From positions 1 through 5,957 of the forward strand of contig USBA01000126.1 in assembly GCA_900552735.1 (NCBI GenBank): DNA of 5,957 bases. Reading direction: 5' to 3'. Positions 5,848 through 5,957 of the stretch are shown here, piece after piece. The position numbers and the translations under genes were made by a program. The notes beneath the pieces are model-generated. The model saw only the letters and a list, made by a program, of their open reading frames with translations. It searched no databases and had not been told where the DNA came from. Numbering within the stretch: the first letter of the stretch is position 1; each line of letters opens with the position of its first letter. This DNA comes from an uncultured Collinsella sp. (lineage in GTDB: Bacteria; Actinomycetota; Coriobacteriia; Coriobacteriales; Coriobacteriaceae).

Positions 5848-5957
5848 TTAGGCCAGGATAGAGTGGCCGTAGGCGTTGGCGGCCTTGATGGCGGCGGCGA
5901 ACTTCTCGTCGGTGAAGGGCTCCGGGTTACCCTGCTTCCACTCGTTGGTGGCGTGGG
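5848..5957 (-). CDS. Unidentified protein, C-terminal end only (5' end outside window)
   Basis: On the minus strand a frame enters from the right edge and ends at TAA (plus-strand TTA 5848-5850), 35 codons long in the window. The visible residues begin HATNEWKQGNPEPF, continue TDEKFAAAIKAANAYG and end HSILA. The alanine-rich tail looks like a terminal alpha helix. Codon choice is strongly C/G at third positions (GCC, AAG, ACC, CTG), as in a well-expressed gene of this genome, and a strong terminator lies just past the stop, which supports a real coding end. I do not recognise the family from so short a piece and assign no function. Confidence 0.65.
   Translation of the reverse strand, partial: HATNEWKQGNPEPFTDEKFAAAIKAANAYGHSILA

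Noticed and set aside
1..5957. CRISPR array, tRNA/rRNA genes, transposase, prophage or toxin-antitoxin genes
   Set aside because: I looked for spaced direct repeats, RNA-gene landmarks and small paired genes on both strands and saw none; gaps between genes are all shorter than about 130 bp.

Overview
The window is about 6 kb of GC-rich chromosomal DNA (G/C-biased third codon positions) carrying five complete genes and two gene ends. The proteins look like those of a Gram-positive anaerobe or actinobacterium of the Coriobacteriia, possibly Collinsella. That assignment is an inference from the style of FtsH, the TrmH-type methyltransferase and the hairpin repeats, not from a search.

Layout: 1-216 (+) is the C-terminal end of dihydrofolate reductase, followed by a hairpin at 261-285. 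326-1240 (+) is a TrmH/SpoU-type RNA 2'-O-ribose methyltransferase. 1366-2718 (+) is a MATE-family efflux transporter with a GTG start. 2799-3284 (-) is a short CobO/BtuR-type corrinoid adenosyltransferase, convergent with the MATE gene. A large inverted repeat (2716-2797) fills the space between those two stop codons almost exactly. 3377-5269 (+) is the membrane AAA+ zinc protease FtsH, divergent from cobO across fewer than 100 bp. A perfect 13-bp terminator stem follows it. 5346-5801 (+) is a small DUF523 cysteine protein of the family that includes the 2-thiouracil desulfurase TudS. A 16-bp perfect bidirectional terminator separates it from the 3' end of a minus-strand gene (5848-5957) that I cannot name.

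The genes are mostly separate transcription units in housekeeping roles: folate metabolism, RNA modification, drug or metabolite export, cobalamin activation, membrane protein quality control and probable sulfur/thiobase chemistry. Nothing indicates a single shared pathway, and I see no prophage, CRISPR, tRNA or rRNA, insertion sequence or defence system. The least routine elements are the inverted repeat at 2716-2797, the GTCCCC motif it shares with the 5802-5841 hairpin, and the DUF523 protein. I found no convincing evidence of an undescribed multigene system here.
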